A stretch of 64,000 bases of DNA from Prevotella sp. UBA2725. Lineage in GTDB: Bacteria; Bacteroidota; Bacteroidia; Bacteroidales; Bacteroidaceae. The translations under genes and the position numbers were made by a program. The DNA lies in contig DEKJ01000016.1 of NCBI GenBank assembly GCA_002353825.1, forward strand, positions 53,476 to 117,475, written 5' to 3'. Below the pieces are notes generated by a model. It had not been told where the DNA came from. It was given only the letters and a program-made list of their open reading frames with translations, and did not search any database. Shown here in pieces: positions 1 to 9,023 of the stretch. Positions within the stretch are counted from its first letter, which is position 1, and every line of letters begins with the position of its first letter.

Positions 1-1
1 T

Positions 2-2059
2 AAACGGACCACAGTCACAGCTGCCCTGCCTTATGCCAACGGCGGCGTGCATATCGGTCACCTTGCCGGCGTGTATGTGCCGGCTGATATCTACGTGCGC
101 TACCTGCGCCTGAAGAAACAGCCCGTCATCTTTATCGGCGGAAGTGATGAGCACGGTGTGCCTATCACCATCCGCGCCAAGAAAGAAGGCGTGACACCGC
201 AGGATGTCTGCGACCGTTATCACAAGCTCATCAAAGACTCCTTCAAGGAGTTTGGTATCTCCTTCGATATCTACAGTCGTACGACCTCGAAGGTTCACAA
301 CAAGTTCGCCTCTGACTTCTTCCGCAAGCTCTACGACGACGGCAAGCTCGTGGAGAAAGAGTCGGAGCAGTATTACGATCCCGAGGCTAAGCAGTTCCTC
401 GCTGACCGTTACATCATGGGTACGTGCCCTCACTGCGGCAACCCGAATGCTTATGGCGACCAGTGTGAGAAATGCGGCAGCGACCTCTCCCCAATGGAGC
501 TCATCAACCCGCACTCCACGATCAGTGGTGCCAAGCCGGAGATCCGCAAGACAAAGAACTGGTACCTGCCGCTGAACCAGTATCAGGACTGGCTGAAGCA
601 GTGGATCCTCGAGGGTCACAAAGAGTGGCGCCCGAACGTCTACGGACAGTGCAAGAGCTGGCTCGACATGGATCTGCAGCCGCGTGCCATGACGCGTGAC
701 CTCGACTGGGGTATCCCCGTGCCTGTGGAGGGTGCTGAGGGTAAGGTGCTCTATGTTTGGTTCGATGCACCTATCGGCTATATCAGTAACACAAAGGAGC
801 TCTGCGACGCTGAGCCAGAGAAGTGGGGCCCCTGGCAGAAATGGTGGCAGAATCCCGACACACGACTCATCCACTTCATCGGTAAGGATAACATCGTGTT
901 CCACTGCCTGATCTTCCCGACGATGCTGAAGGCTCACGGCGGCTATATCCTTCCGGACAACGTGCCTGCCAACGAGTTCCTCAACCTCGAGAACGACAAG
1001 ATCTCAACCTCACGCAACTGGGCCGTATGGCTCGACGAATATCTGAAGGACTTCCCCGGCAAGCAGGATGTGCTGCGCTATGTGCTCACTGCCAATGCGC
1101 CGGAGACGAAGGATAACAACTTCACGTGGAAAGACTTCCAGGAGCGTAACAACTCGGAACTCGTGGCTATCTATGGCAACTTCGTCAACCGCGCCCTGCA
1201 GCTCACGAAGAAATATTGGAATGGGGTAGTGCCAGAGTGTGGTGAACTGACCGATGTCGATCAGAAAGCCATCGACGAGTTCAAGGATGTGAAGGAAAAG
1301 GTAGAGCAGCTGCTCGACGGTTTCCATTTCCGTGAGGCACAGAAAGAGGCCATGAACCTCGCCCGCATCGGTAACAAGTATATCACGGAGTGCGAGCCTT
1401 GGAAGGTATGGAAGACGGATCCGAAGCGTGTGGAGACGATCCTCTACATCTCGCTTCAGCTCGTTGCCAACCTTGCCATCGCTTTTGAGCCGTTCCTCCC
1501 GTTCTCCAGCCGTGACCTGCGTCAGATGATTGGCATGGACGACTTCGACTGGGCTGAGCTCGGCCGCACCGATCTCCTCAAGCCTGGTCATCAGCTCGGT
1601 GAGCCGCACCTCCTCTTTGAGAAGATCGAGGATGAAGCTATCCAGAAACAGCTCGACAAGCTCGCTGCTACGAAGGAAGCCAACGAGAAAGCACAGGCTG
1701 CCAAGGACTACAAGGCTGAGCCCGTGAAGCCGAACATCCCATTCGACGAGTGGGAGAAGCTCGACATCCGCGTGGGACATATCAAGGAGTGTAAAGCCGT
1801 GAAGAAGTCGAACAAACTGCTGCAGTTCACCATCGATGACGGCAGTGGCACGGACCGCACCATCCTCTCGGGTATTGCCAAATACTACAAGCCCGAAGAG
1901 CTCACCGGCAAGGATGTGCTCTTCATCGCCAACCTCGCTCCGCGTAAGATGATGGGTATCGAGAGTCAGGGTATGATCCTCTCCGCCCTCAACTTCGACG
2001 GCTCGCTCAGCGTCACCACGACGCTCGGTGAGGTCAAGCCGGGTAGCCAGGTAGGATAA
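2..2059 (+). CDS. metG: Methionyl-tRNA synthetase, 5'-truncated by window edge
   Basis: Charges tRNA-Met with methionine in the cytoplasm. The open frame runs in from base 2 (reads KRTTVTAALPYANGGVHIGH), so only the first few residues are missing; the GTG at 47 is an internal Val codon, not the start. Visible are the class I HIGH motif, a zinc-knuckle insert (CPHCG...CEKCG) around residues 140-160, the KISTSR form of the KMSKS loop, the anticodon-binding helical domain, and a C-terminal EMAPII/Trbp111-like tRNA-binding domain starting near PFDEWEKLDIRVG that is used for dimerisation or tRNA binding in this family. Full family architecture; identification is secure. It is followed by a repeat-derived hairpin with a T-run that could end transcription. 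Confidence 0.97.
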   Translation, partial: KRTTVTAALPYANGGVHIGHLAGVYVPADIYVRYLRLKKQPVIFIGGSDEHGVPITIRAKKEGVTPQDVCDRYHKLIKDSFKEFGISFDIYSRTTSKVHNKFASDFFRKLYDDGKLVEKESEQYYDPEAKQFLADRYIMGTCPHCGNPNAYGDQCEKCGSDLSPMELINPHSTISGAKPEIRKTKNWYLPLNQYQDWLKQWILEGHKEWRPNVYGQCKSWLDMDLQPRAMTRDLDWGIPVPVEGAEGKVLYVWFDAPIGYISNTKELCDAEPEKWGPWQKWWQNPDTRLIHFIGKDNIVFHCLIFPTMLKAHGGYILPDNVPANEFLNLENDKISTSRNWAVWLDEYLKDFPGKQDVLRYVLTANAPETKDNNFTWKDFQERNNSELVAIYGNFVNRALQLTKKYWNGVVPECGELTDVDQKAIDEFKDVKEKVEQLLDGFHFREAQKEAMNLARIGNKYITECEPWKVWKTDPKRVETILYISLQLVANLAIAFEPFLPFSSRDLRQMIGMDDFDWAELGRTDLLKPGHQLGEPHLLFEKIEDEAIQKQLDKLAATKEANEKAQAAKDYKAEPVKPNIPFDEWEKLDIRVGHIKECKAVKKSNKLLQFTIDDGSGTDRTILSGIAKYYKPEELTGKDVLFIANLAPRKMMGIESQGMILSALNFDGSLSVTTTLGEVKPGSQVG

Positions 2060-2400
2060 ACAGCCTCGGAGAGGCTGAACATGGTTAGCCCCAGGTAAGG
2101 ATACAGCCTCGGAGAGGCTGACTTTCACATAACCCCAGACTAAGGAAGCGATAGCGACCGCAGTCTGGGGATTTTTAGATCGTATGCAAGCCCCTTGATC
2201 TCCAGCCTCGGAGAGGCTGACTGCGCCTTGGCGCGCTATGTTGACGATAAGTCTGATAAAGACATAGCGCACTACGTGCAGTCAGCCTCTCCGAGGCTGG
2301 AAATCAGTTGATCCGACCTCAGCTTAAACCCCAGGTATCGGCTTCGCCGTCACCTGGGGCTAACCATATTGGCCCCCTCCGGGGCCCTACGCTGCGCTTT
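2060..2400. repeat. Family A repeat array (CCTCGGAGAGG palindromes)
   Basis: No gene is seen here. The stretch holds several copies of the palindrome CAGCCTCGGAGAGGCTG (2061-2077, 2104-2120), a CCCCAGAC...GTCTGGGG hairpin, and a long palindromic unit at 2202-2300: left arm ending GGCGCGCTAT, a spacer of about 24 bp, right arm beginning CATAGCGCAC and ending CCGAGGCTGG. A CCCAGG...CCTGGGG stem and a GGCCCC...GGGGCC stem follow. The same unit recurs at 39186-39285, at 56913-57010 and, with a transposase inside, at 57254-57793. Confidence 0.85.
2133..2176 (+). terminator. Repeat-derived hairpin terminator after metG
   Basis: Eight-bp stem CCCCAGAC/GTCTGGGG (2133-2140 and 2163-2170) followed by ATTTTT. 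It lies about 75 bp after the metG stop and could act as an intrinsic terminator, although it is part of a family A repeat. Confidence 0.45.
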
Positions 2401-2473
2401 TCTCCCTCCCCTACTGGGGAGGGTCGGGGAGAGGCTTTCTCCCTCCCTACGGGGGAGGGTCGGGGAGAGGCTT
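2398..2473. repeat. Family B repeat, two tandem units
   Basis: Two units of the pattern CTCCCTCCCC-TACT-GGGGAGGG then TCGGGGAGAGGCTT. The second unit is slightly degenerate (CTCCCTCCCTACGGGGGAGGG). The last base of the second unit is the first base of the reverse-strand stop codon of the neighbouring transporter gene. Confidence 0.85.
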
Positions 2474-4152
2474 CACGCTGCTGCCTTGAGCCCCATCCTT
2501 GCCTCCACGACATTCACCACATAGTCGCCGAGCTTCTCACACTCCTGGATGATATCCATGTACATCGTGCCCGAAGCATAGTCGTACTGGTGGTTGTTGA
2601 TATCCGTGAGGTTCTCCGAGCGCAACTGGTTACGGTAGTTGTTGATCTCATTCTCGATGTTGAACGTACGGGTGGCATTGAGATCCTCCTTGTGACCTTT
2701 GAGCAGCACATTCATCTGCGTCAGGGCATCGTCGACGAGCTCGAACATCTGATGGATATGGTCATACTGGTGCTCGTTGAAATCCTCCTTCGAGTGGAAC
2801 TTACGGTTGATCGTCCTGCCCATATTGTTGCAGGCATCACCGATCGACTCAATCTCTGAGATCTGACGGAGCATCGAACGGATCTTACCCTTTGTCTCAT
2901 CCGACAGGTGGGCGTTACTCACCTGGTCGAGATATTTGGCAATCTCTATCTCCATGTTGTCGGAGATATTCTCATATTTCTGGATACGCTCGTAGATCTT
3001 CACGAACTTATCCTCGTTCTTCTCTTCTAAGAGGTCTCTCACCATACCGAACATCCTTTGTATGCGCTCAGCGAAGCTCTGGATCTCTTTCTGTGCCTCC
3101 AGCACGGAGAGCTCCGGCGTCTTCATGATACCACTCTGGATGAAACGGAGGCGGAAGTCGTCGTCGTCAGCGTTGGCGCGCGGTTTCCATACCATGCAGC
3201 ACATCTTCGCCACCTGCTTCACGAAAGGCAGCAGCACGATGGTGTTCGACACATTGAAACAAGTGTGGAACGCAGCTAAGGCGAAGGTCAGCTGTGTGCC
3301 GCTCGGCGTGTCCGTGACGGGGTTGAATCCCACGAGACCACAGGCGAAGTTGACGAAATGCTTGAAGATACACAGTACCCAGATGACACCGAAGACATTG
3401 AAGAAGAGATGGCCGAAGGCGGCGCGCCGTGCCTCGGTGTTTGCCGTCAGTGCCACGAGGTTAGCCGTGAGCGTTGTACCGATGTTCTCACCCATGACAA
3501 GGGCGATACCGAGATAGATCGGCAGGCCGGCTTGCGTGCAGAGCATCATCGTGATGGCCATGAGAGCGGCGGAACTCTGGAGGATACAAGTGAGGATCGT
3601 ACCGAAGAGGAGGAACAACAGGATCGTTCCGAAGTTGTTGGGGCTGAAAGAGGCGAAGAAAGTCTTCAACGCGTCGAGCTCCGCAGGAGGGAGCTGACTT
3701 TCGCCAAGCGTTGCAAGAGCAAGGAACATGAAAGCGACACCGAAGAGGAAGTCACCGATATACCGGTTTTTCTTCGAGTAGATGAGCAGCAGTCCGATGA
3801 GGAACACGGGCCACACGAAGTCGCTGATCTTGAACGAGAATCCCGCCGACATGATCCACGCCGTGAGCGTCGTGCCGATGTTGGCACCCATGATGACGGA
3901 GATAGCCTGGACCAGTGTCAGCAGTCCGGCATTGACAAAGGAGACCGTCATGACCGTCGTGGCGGTACTCGACTGTACGGCAACGGTGGTGAGCATGCCT
4001 GTAAACACTCCTGAGACGCGGTTCGTCGTCATCGCGCTCAGCACATGGCGCAGCTGTGGGCCCGCCAGTTTCTGCAGGGCCTCGCTCATCACCTTCATGC
4101 CATAGATGAGGAGGGCGAGGGCACCGACAATCTTTAATAGAAGAATCGTCAT
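2473..4152 (-). CDS. Na+/phosphate cotransporter with PhoU-like tail
   Basis: Predicted inner-membrane sodium-dependent phosphate transporter of the NptA/YjbB (Na/Pi-cotransporter II-related) family, 559 aa. The N-terminal two thirds are membrane segments in two inverted halves, each with the family's QSS signature (QSSTATT near residue 60, QSSAAL near residue 192). The C-terminal third, from about residue 340, is a charged helical PhoU-like domain (repeated pattern of long amphipathic helices). The two-domain architecture and length are usual for Bacteroidetes members. It stands alone, divergent from the nucleoside kinase gene. The stop codon sits at the junction with a family B repeat, so the native 3' end may have been trimmed by the repeat. 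Confidence 0.92.
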   Translation of the reverse strand: MTILLLKIVGALALLIYGMKVMSEALQKLAGPQLRHVLSAMTTNRVSGVFTGMLTTVAVQSSTATTVMTVSFVNAGLLTLVQAISVIMGANIGTTLTAWIMSAGFSFKISDFVWPVFLIGLLLIYSKKNRYIGDFLFGVAFMFLALATLGESQLPPAELDALKTFFASFSPNNFGTILLFLLFGTILTCILQSSAALMAITMMLCTQAGLPIYLGIALVMGENIGTTLTANLVALTANTEARRAAFGHLFFNVFGVIWVLCIFKHFVNFACGLVGFNPVTDTPSGTQLTFALAAFHTCFNVSNTIVLLPFVKQVAKMCCMVWKPRANADDDDFRLRFIQSGIMKTPELSVLEAQKEIQSFAERIQRMFGMVRDLLEEKNEDKFVKIYERIQKYENISDNMEIEIAKYLDQVSNAHLSDETKGKIRSMLRQISEIESIGDACNNMGRTINRKFHSKEDFNEHQYDHIHQMFELVDDALTQMNVLLKGHKEDLNATRTFNIENEINNYRNQLRSENLTDINNHQYDYASGTMYMDIIQECEKLGDYVVNVVEARMGLKAAA

Positions 4153-4348
4153 AATTTGAGTTATTGAGTTCAGAAGTTCATGAGTTTATGAGTGACACTG
4201 TCAACCTTCTTCTACCCTGGACTTCTTTTTCTTCGTTTATTTCTTCCCGTTTTAACCATATTTATTATACGGCACTCACGTTTCTTCATTGGAATTTGCT
4301 AATTTTACGCACATGAATCATTTAACCTTTATATAAAATGTAGTAGAA

Positions 4349-6010
4349 ATGAAACAGACGTTACAAATCCGTTGCAAAAATAATAAAAAAACACTGAACT
4401 GCGCTCCCGGAAGCACACTTTCTGATATTTTTTTTCAGTCAGGCCTCAAAATGGAGTTTGGACCGGTCTGTGCCAAGGTCAATAACAAGGTCGAAGGCAT
4501 GCATTATCGCGTGTACCATAATAAAGATGTGGAGTTCCTCGACATGACATCCGACTCCGGCTCGCGCAACTATACGCGTACGCTGTTCTTCATCCTCTGC
4601 AAGGCTGTCCACGACCTCTATCCGTCGAGCCGCGTCGTCATCGACATTCCCGTGAGCAATGGTTACTTCGTCAACCTCTCCCTCGGACGTGCTGTGACGG
4701 AGGAGGATGCCGAGGCCATCAAGAAGCGCATGCAGGACATCATCGCGGCAAAGATGCCGATACGACGCTATGAGGTCCCGACGGAGGAAGCCGTGAAGAT
4801 GTTCCAGACGAAGGGTGACATGGCGAAAGTCAAGCTCCTCAAGAGCTATGGCAGGCTCTATACCACTTATTATCAGATCGACGACTATGTCGACTACTAC
4901 TACGGCTCGCTGCTGACGAACACGTCGCAGATCTATCTCTTCGGACTGGAGAAGTATTTCGACGGACTGCTGCTGCGCATCCCCTCGCTGAAGAACCCGA
5001 AGGTGCTGCCGGAGATGACCCATCAGGACAAGATGTTCGGCATCTTCAAGGAGCATCACCAGTGGCAAGACATCATCGGCGTGCGGACCGTCGGTGACTT
5101 CAACGAGCTCGTCGACCACGGTGCCGCCACCGATGTCATCAATGTCTCTGAGGCCTTGCAGGAGAAGAAGATCTCGGAGATCGCCGACGAGATAGCGTCG
5201 CGCAAGGGTGTGAAGCTCGTGCTCCTCGCCGGACCGTCGTCGTCGGGCAAGACCACGACGTGTAAGCGTCTGTCCATCCAGCTCCTCGCCAACGGCATCC
5301 GTCCCCTGCAGATCTCTCTCGACGACTATTTCGTCGACCGTGAGCACACGCCGAAGGACGAGAACGGGGAGTACGACTACGAGAGTATCTATGCCCTCAA
5401 CCTCAAGCTCATCAATGAGCAGTTCACGAAGCTCTTCCGGGGTGAGGAGGTCGAGCTGCCGAAGTATGACTTCCAGACGGGCAAGTCCAAGCCGAGCGGT
5501 AAGAAACTGAAGATGCAGCCGAACAACGTCCTCGTCGTCGAGGGCATCCATGCCCTGAACCCCGAGCTGACGTCCGAGATCCCCGAGAAGCAGAAGTTCC
5601 GCGTCTATGTCTCCGCACTGACCACGATCCTCCTCGACGACCACAACTATATCCCGACGACGGACAACCGCTTGCTGCGACGTATCATCCGCGACTACAA
5701 GTACCGGGGCGTCACGGCCCAGGAGACCATCCACCGCTGGCCGTCCGTCCGTGCCGGCGAGAACAAGTGGATCTTCCCCTTCCAGGAGAACGCCGACGCG
5801 ATGTTCAACTCCGCCATGCTCTTCGAGCTCGCCGTCATCAAGCAGCAGGCTGAGCCATTGCTGGAGCAAGTCCCTGAGAGCTGTGAGGAGTATTCCGAGG
5901 CTTACCGTCTGAAGAAGTTCCTCGATTACATCCGCCCGATACCGAACCGCGATATCCCGCCCACGAGCCTACTCAGGGAGTTCCTCGGAGGGAGCTCGTT
6001 CCACTACTAA
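4349..6010 (+). CDS. Nucleoside (uridine-type) kinase with TGS/SAD-like N-terminus
   Basis: Cytoplasmic kinase of the phosphoribulokinase/uridine kinase superfamily, 553 aa. The first 60 residues resemble a TGS-like fold, residues of about 60-220 resemble the second additional domain of threonyl/alanyl-tRNA synthetases, and the kinase domain starts near residue 285 with P-loop GPSSSGKTTT (about 295-304), then LDDYFVDRE and the EGIHALNP motif typical of uridine kinases. This fused architecture is widespread in Bacteroidetes and Firmicutes; the substrate is not proven, uridine/cytidine being the likeliest. A purine-poor A-rich leader precedes the ATG. Confidence 0.9.
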   Translation: MKQTLQIRCKNNKKTLNCAPGSTLSDIFFQSGLKMEFGPVCAKVNNKVEGMHYRVYHNKDVEFLDMTSDSGSRNYTRTLFFILCKAVHDLYPSSRVVIDIPVSNGYFVNLSLGRAVTEEDAEAIKKRMQDIIAAKMPIRRYEVPTEEAVKMFQTKGDMAKVKLLKSYGRLYTTYYQIDDYVDYYYGSLLTNTSQIYLFGLEKYFDGLLLRIPSLKNPKVLPEMTHQDKMFGIFKEHHQWQDIIGVRTVGDFNELVDHGAATDVINVSEALQEKKISEIADEIASRKGVKLVLLAGPSSSGKTTTCKRLSIQLLANGIRPLQISLDDYFVDREHTPKDENGEYDYESIYALNLKLINEQFTKLFRGEEVELPKYDFQTGKSKPSGKKLKMQPNNVLVVEGIHALNPELTSEIPEKQKFRVYVSALTTILLDDHNYIPTTDNRLLRRIIRDYKYRGVTAQETIHRWPSVRAGENKWIFPFQENADAMFNSAMLFELAVIKQQAEPLLEQVPESCEEYSEAYRLKKFLDYIRPIPNRDIPPTSLLREFLGGSSFHY

Positions 6011-6031
6011 ACCGCGTAGTGCTTGCCGATG

Positions 6032-6055
6032 GTGGCCGCTATATTGGGCGGCCAC
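6032..6055. other. Hairpin after nucleoside kinase gene
   Basis: Perfect 8-bp stem GTGGCCGC/GCGGCCAC with an 8-base loop. No T-run follows, so terminator function is doubtful. Confidence 0.4.
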
Positions 6056-6076
6056 TGAAAGCAAAGTTCAATGACG

Positions 6077-6156
6077 TTGTTCGTCGAACGGCAGCGGATT
6101 GTTCGTCGAACGTCAAACAATTGTTCGTCGAACGTCAAACGATTGTTCGTCGAACG
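6077..6156. repeat. Family D array: four 22-bp units
   Basis: TTGTTCGTCGAACG occurs at 6077, 6099, 6121 and 6143, an exact 22-bp period, with 8-bp variable linkers such as TCAAACGA. The core TTCGTCGAA is a near palindrome. A second array with the same period and copy number is at 47820-47899. The short open frame across it has no family resemblance and is not called as a gene. Confidence 0.85.
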
Positions 6157-6365
6157 TCAGCCGATGGCAGTCAATCGTTATGTGAGAATGGCAGAATGTT
6201 GATATTTATATGATTTTAATTTCTTTTTAATACTCCTTGCCTTTTAAATGGAATATTTTCTTTAATTTTGTAGTTAAATGATAAAAGAATGTTCCATTAC
6301 TGAAGAATGTAACATCTCTAAAGTCAATCAGAAACAATATCAAAAATAACAAAACATTTATTTTT

Positions 6366-7340
6366 ATGGAAAAACACTTACCCAAGTTACTAACTCTTCT
6401 GCTGCTAATTATTAGTAGTAGTTCACTCTTTGCTCAAACCTCGACCATCACGTTTGATGCTTCGAATTATTATAAGGGAACGACATCAGTAACAAAAGAT
6501 GGGGTTACTATCACATTCAATGGATTCGATTCAAAAAATGAATGTTACAAAATTATTAAAGAGGAGTACCTTATTATAACTTCTACCATTGGAAATATTA
6601 CGAAAGTGGTTCTTACTAGTCCGAATAAATTTAATCTTATCGTAATATCTTTAAATGATTTTGTTGTTTCTTCAAGGGGTAATACGGGTACTTGGACGGG
6701 TAACTGTAATCCGGTTGGTATTTTTGCAAAAACAGGACAGGCCCTCTTTAATAAAATAGAAGTTACGGTGGACAAATCAAAGGAAAGCAACGTGGACGCG
6801 ACAATCTCTTCTGCCGGATGGGCAACCTATGTTAGTAGAAAAGCGATAGACTTCACATGCTCGCCTGTAAAGGCATTTGCCGCAACATATAATGCGCAAG
6901 CTAATAGCATAACCATCGAGCGAAAAGGCCAGGTTCCTGCTAATACACCAGTAGTACTGAAAGGTAATGCTGGCAGTTACATCTTCCAACAAACAAGTAG
7001 CGCTGAAGCAATATCCAATAATGACTTAAAGTTTAATACCGAGGATTTCGTGGTGCCGGAAGACAAAACTTATTATGGTCTAGCCCAAAAAGGCGAAGGC
7101 TGTGGCTTTTATCCTGTTGAAAAGGGAGAGACAGTGCCAGCTTACAAGTGCTACCTCCTTCTTTCGAATCCTTCCGCCGCCAAGTCTTTCTATCCCTTTA
7201 ATATTGCTACTGGCATCCAGTCCGCTGTTTGGAGGCCTATTCAACAACGGGGTGTGCGCTACAATCTAGCGGGTCAGCGTGTCGGTGACAGTTACAAGGG
7301 CGTAGTGATAGAGAATGGTAAAAAAATTGTTGTAAAGTAA
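6366..7340 (+). CDS. Secreted protein of unknown function
   Basis: 324 aa with a clear signal peptide (LLTLLLLIISSSSLFA then Q), so exported. The middle has no family I recognise; residues of about 140-290 (from ATISSAGWATYVS) resemble the Ig-like or beta-rich segments found in many Prevotella surface proteins. The C-terminus (RYNLAGQRVGDSYKGVVIENGKK) is the short tail shared by many secreted Prevotella proteins. The gene is visibly more AT-rich than the flanking core genes, suggesting later acquisition or a surface-protein composition. A TAATTTTG box at 6263-6270 is a candidate -7 element. The start is the only ATG in front of the signal peptide. It is followed after 18 bp by a small gene and probably co-transcribed with it. 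Confidence 0.8.
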   Translation: MEKHLPKLLTLLLLIISSSSLFAQTSTITFDASNYYKGTTSVTKDGVTITFNGFDSKNECYKIIKEEYLIITSTIGNITKVVLTSPNKFNLIVISLNDFVVSSRGNTGTWTGNCNPVGIFAKTGQALFNKIEVTVDKSKESNVDATISSAGWATYVSRKAIDFTCSPVKAFAATYNAQANSITIERKGQVPANTPVVLKGNAGSYIFQQTSSAEAISNNDLKFNTEDFVVPEDKTYYGLAQKGEGCGFYPVEKGETVPAYKCYLLLSNPSAAKSFYPFNIATGIQSAVWRPIQQRGVRYNLAGQRVGDSYKGVVIENGKKIVVK

Positions 7341-7358
7341 GACTAATATTAGACAGTT

Positions 7359-7571
7359 ATGAAAAAGAACTATACATCTCCGGTGGTGCACGTGATGGCG
7401 ATTGATGCTAACGCTTCGATGCTGGCGGCATCTGATAGTTCTGCACAGAACTTTAAAGTGAAAGTCAATGGCTACTCCTACGAGGAGGATAATGCGCGCG
7501 ACGGCTCTTCGATAAAAGGCTCGGAGATGCTCGCCAAGCCCCTGCTCTGGGATGACAGTGAGAACGAGTAA
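7359..7571 (+). CDS. Small hypothetical protein
   Basis: 70 aa, starting MKKNYTSPVVHVMAIDANASMLAASD. Short proteins with this MKK-Y-x-P-V-V-x-V start and an LAASD segment are common in Prevotella next to secreted proteins; no function is known to me. Acidic C-terminus. It begins 18 bp after the secreted-protein gene and is likely in the same transcript. Confidence 0.65.
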   Translation: MKKNYTSPVVHVMAIDANASMLAASDSSAQNFKVKVNGYSYEEDNARDGSSIKGSEMLAKPLLWDDSENE

Positions 7572-7748
7572 GATCGTACCCGTTAATTGTCTATTTATTT
7601 TTGGCATTAATGGGTAATTGTGGGGATTTAGAGTCGCAGAGTCACAAAACACCTTCTGCGAGCTAAGCGATCCGAAAAGCGGAAGAACAAATCTCCCTTT
7701 CGAAAGTGACAAATATTAAAAGTCGCTTTTGAAAGGGATTTTTTATGC

Positions 7749-8327
7749 TTATCCCTTTGTGGGCGTATAGAGAATGCACCCTGGCTCAGAGGGATGATCG
7801 AGGACGAGGGTGTCGGCGGGATAAGGGCGGAGCTTCCAGACGACGAGGAGGTCACCCGCTGCTGCGATAGTAAGGGAGATGGCCAGAACAGTCACTTCAA
7901 CATCACGGAACAAGAGGCCGGCGATCAACGGGAGGATGCCGAGGATGACGAACGGGGCGAGAACACCGACGACATACTGCCGCTTCTTCATCGGCTCGTC
8001 GCAATGACAGAAGAACACGCACGATTTCCAGTTGGCCCCGAAGCTGATGCTCTTCCAGCCGTGCGCGGCATAATGGGCGAAGACGAGGCCGTGGATGAGT
8101 TCGTGGACGGCAATACCTGCAAAGAGGATGACAATAAAGAGCAGGGAGGACAGCATCGGATAACCGGGGATATCCAGGACGGTGAAGTCGCCGATGTCTC
8201 TCAGGGGCCAGCCGTACTGGAGATACCATGCCGGTGCGCAGAGGGCGAAAAGGATGATGAAGATGACAGCAGCGAGGATGTTCGCTTTCGTGAGGTTGAT
8301 GGTCAGTTTCTGCTGATCGTTTGCCAT
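7749..8327 (-). CDS. DUF3267 putative membrane metalloprotease, copy 1
   Basis: 192 aa integral membrane protein with four predicted hydrophobic segments and an HELIH (HExxH) motif at residues 75-79 inside the second segment, as in the DUF3267 family of putative zinc metallopeptidases. Function and substrate are unknown. A clearly homologous but diverged paralogue lies at 24361-24945 in the same orientation and with the same upstream 55 bp, so the two bracket the defence island. This copy is followed upstream only by a tRNA fragment, so it is probably the original downstream neighbour of tRNA-Arg displaced by the island. Confidence 0.85.
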   Translation of the reverse strand: MANDQQKLTINLTKANILAAVIFIILFALCAPAWYLQYGWPLRDIGDFTVLDIPGYPMLSSLLFIVILFAGIAVHELIHGLVFAHYAAHGWKSISFGANWKSCVFFCHCDEPMKKRQYVVGVLAPFVILGILPLIAGLLFRDVEVTVLAISLTIAAAGDLLVVWKLRPYPADTLVLDHPSEPGCILYTPTKG

Positions 8328-8375
8328 ATGGGTTGTTTGGGTTTAGATGAATAATTAGTACTCCGACTGGGAATC
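8321..8375. repeat. Island left boundary: 55-bp direct repeat with tRNA-Arg 3' remnant
   Basis: The 55 bp are identical to 24939-24993. The block runs from codon 1-3 of the DUF3267 gene through its leader and ends with 17 bp (8359-8375) that match the acceptor and T-arm end of tRNA-Arg(CCU). Beyond 8375 the match stops (TTTTATT here, GAACCCA in the intact tRNA). This is the pattern of an attachment-site duplication at a tRNA 3' end. Confidence 0.85.
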
Positions 8376-8460
8376 TTTTATTCTGCCGTAATACGTTGAT
8401 TATAAACTATTTAATATTTGCTGTTGTGCTATTTTGGCGACCTTTTGGCGACCATTGTCT

Positions 8461-9021
8461 TTAGAAAGGCTTTGCTTTCTTCAGATTCTCAAGATCTTCT
8501 ATGAGTAGATACACAGAAGATGAAGGATTGGTATATTCCCTCAGTTTCTTAGCCCTCTCTATTGCTATAGAGATATTTTGCATTAGATATACTTGATCGG
8601 GTATCTCAAGCTTGCCTTTCTTGTAATGCTTAATGTATTTGGACAATTTTACGTTACAGTCATGACTTGAGATTTCTGATTGTTGATTGGTGTAATGCAA
8701 TAACAACCAGACTTCGATGCAAGGATTGGAACAGAGCAATGTGGCATCTGGTACTTTCCTCAGTCTTTCAAGCATTGTAGGTACGTCAAGATCATACATC
8801 AGGAAGGTCTTGTCTGCTTTTGTTTCTATATAGGCAGACTCACATCTTCTAACCAAGGCCGGTGTGATGTTGAGCAATGTACGCTTTGCTATGATATGAA
8901 TTGGCAACCTATAGTATGACCGCAGCAATTCCACGTACGCTATCTCGGTGTCTCCTTCACAGAACACAAAGTAGTTGGGGGTCATCCTCTTTCCGCGCGA
9001 TATTCTTTCTTTCCTTGCCAT
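8461..9021 (-). CDS. rloB: RloB/AbiLii-like TOPRIM-type defence protein
   Basis: 186 aa. The N-terminal FCEGDTEIAYV and the later LMYDLDVP match the acidic EGxTE and DxD motifs of the RloB-like family, which has a TOPRIM-like fold and is expected to act as a metal-dependent nuclease. PCIEVWLLLHY in the middle is also typical. The gene ends a two-gene operon, starting 2 bp after the ATPase gene. RloA-RloB pairs correspond to the AbiLi/AbiLii abortive phage resistance system; here they sit at the edge of a defence island. No truncation seen. Confidence 0.85.
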   Translation of the reverse strand: MARKERISRGKRMTPNYFVFCEGDTEIAYVELLRSYYRLPIHIIAKRTLLNITPALVRRCESAYIETKADKTFLMYDLDVPTMLERLRKVPDATLLCSNPCIEVWLLLHYTNQQSEISSHDCNVKLSKYIKHYKKGKLEIPDQVYLMQNISIAIERAKKLREYTNPSSSVYLLIEDLENLKKAKPF

Positions 9022-9023
9022 AG

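Noticed and set aside
1010..2272. 420-aa reverse open frame over the metG 3' half
   Set aside because: Shadow of metG extended through repeats; no family features.
4439..5869. 476-aa reverse open frame
   Set aside because: Shadow of the nucleoside kinase gene.
6077..6156. Possible CRISPR array (also 47820-47899)
   Set aside because: Repeat units are 14 bp with 8-bp linkers and a 22-bp period; no spacer-length unique sequences and no cas genes.
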